Made by a program: the position numbers and the translations under genes
The notes under the pieces: model-generated
What the model was told of the DNA's origin: nothing
Database searches by the model: none
The model's input: only the letters and a program-made list of their open reading frames with translations
Assembly: GCF_900176405.1 (NCBI RefSeq)
Contig: NZ_FWXJ01000009.1
Span: 80,176 to 144,175 of the forward strand
Length of the DNA stretch: 64,000 nucleotides
Origin: Polynucleobacter kasalickyi
GTDB taxonomy: Bacteria; Pseudomonadota; Gammaproteobacteria; Burkholderiales; Burkholderiaceae
Direction: 5' to 3'
In this document: piece after piece, positions 63,115 to 64,000 of the stretch
Position numbering within the stretch: position 1 is the first letter of the stretch
Layout of the letters: every line of letters begins with the position of its first letter

Positions 63115-63426
63115 ATGGAAAACACATCTACAACCATTACGAAAATAGAGCTTTCTGAAGCTATATTCGATCATGTCGGCCTTAACAAGCGTGAGGCCAA
63201 GGAAATGATTGACTCTTTTTTTGAGATTATTGCGACCAATTTAGAGCGGGGCGTGGATGTGAAAATTTCCGGTTTTGGTAATTTTCAGCTCAGAAATAAA
63301 ACTGCCAGACCAGGCCGAAATCCTAAAACAGGTGAGTCTATTCCGATTAGCGCTAGAAGAGTTGTAACCTTTCATGCTAGCCAAAAATTGAAGGATGCAA
63401 TTGACTCTAATGAACCAAGCAAGTGA
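63115..63426 (+). CDS. ihfA: Integration host factor alpha subunit
   Basis: A 103-residue DNA-bending protein. The dimer core reads [26 protein letters not shown] and the beta arm contains [23 protein letters not shown] with the conserved Pro of the intercalating loop. It follows pheT by 37 bases. IHF acts in recombination, replication and sigma54-type promoters. Confidence 0.97.
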   Translation: MENTSTTITKIELSEAIFDHVGLNKREAKEMIDSFFEIIATNLERGVDVKISGFGNFQLRNKTARPGRNPKTGESIPISARRVVTFHASQKLKDAIDSNEPSK

Positions 63427-63793
63427 AATTCCTGTAAAAGACTTAAAGTCAGTTTTACAGCAATCGCTTCCTCCGATCCCAGCAAAACGATATTTTACGA
63501 TTGGTGAAGTGGGAGACTTGTGTGCGGTTAAACCCCATGTACTACGTTACTGGGAACAAGAGTTTAATCAGTTAAAACCACAGAAGCGACGTGGTAATCG
63601 TCGCTATTATCAACATCATGAAGTGGTATTAATCCGTCGTATCCGTGATTTACTTTATAACGAAGGATTTACGATTCATGGTGCCAAGAATCGTCTCCAA
63701 GAATTAGAGAGTCAGTGGCAAATCAGATCAGAGTTAGAGGCTGTTTTAAGCATTCTGAGTAGCACTTCGGAGAAGAAGAAAGTTACAAACTGA
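63410..63793 (+). CDS. MerR-family transcriptional regulator
   Basis: A 127-residue MerR-type regulator. The winged HTH reads [41 protein letters not shown], followed by a dimer helix. The gene overlaps ihfA by 17 bases and is conserved at this place in Burkholderiales. I prefer the ATG at 63410 (MNQASEIP); the frame is open from 63395, where AAGG sits directly against the ATG. No metal-binding Cys set is visible, so it is not a mercury-type MerR. Confidence 0.92.
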   Translation: MNQASEIPVKDLKSVLQQSLPPIPAKRYFTIGEVGDLCAVKPHVLRYWEQEFNQLKPQKRRGNRRYYQHHEVVLIRRIRDLLYNEGFTIHGAKNRLQELESQWQIRSELEAVLSILSSTSEKKKVTN

Positions 63794-63810
63794 TATAATC
63801 ATTTTTCAGT

Positions 63811-63887
63811 CGGGGCGTAGCGCAGCCTGGTAGCGTACTTGCATGGGGTGCAAGGGGTCGAGTGTTCGAATCACTCCGTCCCGACCA
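63811..63887 (+). tRNA. tRNA-Pro (anticodon GGG)
   Basis: A complete 77-base tRNA with CCA encoded. The acceptor stem CGGGGCG pairs with CGTCCCG (one G-U), the anticodon stem is CTTGC/GCAAG and the loop ATGGGGT has GGG at 63845-63847. It closes the conserved block after the MerR-type gene. The last 113 bases of the window hold no recognised gene. Confidence 0.95.
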
Positions 63888-64000
63888 ATTAATATTACTT
63901 TTACCGGCTCTTCACCATAATCGGGGGATGAGCATTTATTAAACACGATTAATTACTCCATTCCAACCGCATAAAGCCAAGACTCTCAGTCGGTAGTTTT

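Noticed and set aside
63811..64000. tRNA-Pro as an integration site
   Set aside because: No repeat of its 3' end and no integrase are seen in the remaining 113 bases.

Overview
The window looks like a chromosomal segment of a low-GC member of the Burkholderiales (Betaproteobacteria). The evidence is the block relA, tRNA-Val(GAC), thrS, infC, rpmI, rplT, pheS, pheT, ihfA, merR-type regulator, tRNA-Pro(GGG), the divergent wrbA-DUF2069 / yihY arrangement, and three Bug-type (TctC) periplasmic receptors. The core genes are moderately AT-leaning and the accessory parts clearly more AT-rich. The genus cannot be fixed from the sequence alone; Polynucleobacter-like or low-GC Alcaligenaceae-like lineages are plausible.

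Layout. 1-4444: catabolic genes (the 3' end of a thiamine-diphosphate enzyme, two Bug receptors, a CocE/NonD-type hydrolase). 4541-8192: a small periplasmic binding protein paired with a PAS-GGDEF-EAL c-di-GMP enzyme that has a periplasmic sensor. 8287-19351: a NIPSNAP protein, a TetR regulator with a candidate operator, and a tight operon of a complete ABC importer, a three-subunit molybdenum hydroxylase, an M20 amidohydrolase and an SGNH hydrolase; this reads as one uptake-and-degradation pathway of unknown substrate. 19338-27625: housekeeping genes (YggT, cysK, wrbA, yihY, a CBS protein, aroC, an MFS transporter) plus a third Bug receptor. 27747-31707: an unusual protein of three fused RidA domains, then a toxin-antitoxin (TA) patch with brnTA, a dead antidote gene and a RES/Xre pair. 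31957-40443: ETF-ubiquinone oxidoreductase, an SDR, a two-subunit 3-oxoacid CoA-transferase, a CDF metal exporter, an alpha/beta hydrolase and relA.

40589-56100 is an AT-rich accessory region inserted between tRNA-Val and thrS. It holds a free-standing DprA-like protein, a RelE-type TA pair, a Fic protein, decayed vapBC, a DUF3857 transglutaminase with a dead partial copy downstream, a fumarylacetoacetase-family protein carrying a Tat-type signal, an AAA ATPase (DUF4143) preceded by a perfect 44-bp palindrome, a DUF433/DUF5615 pair, an HIT/HNH pair and an XRE-ImmA/IrrE plus PIN pair. It has the look of a TA and defence hot spot with many decayed modules. From 56103 on, the translation block resumes: a possible leader ORF and terminator hairpin before thrS, infC with an AUC start, four 13-bp tandem repeats at the infC stop codon, and the rest of the operon through tRNA-Pro.

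No insertion sequence, CRISPR array, rRNA gene or replication origin was recognised.
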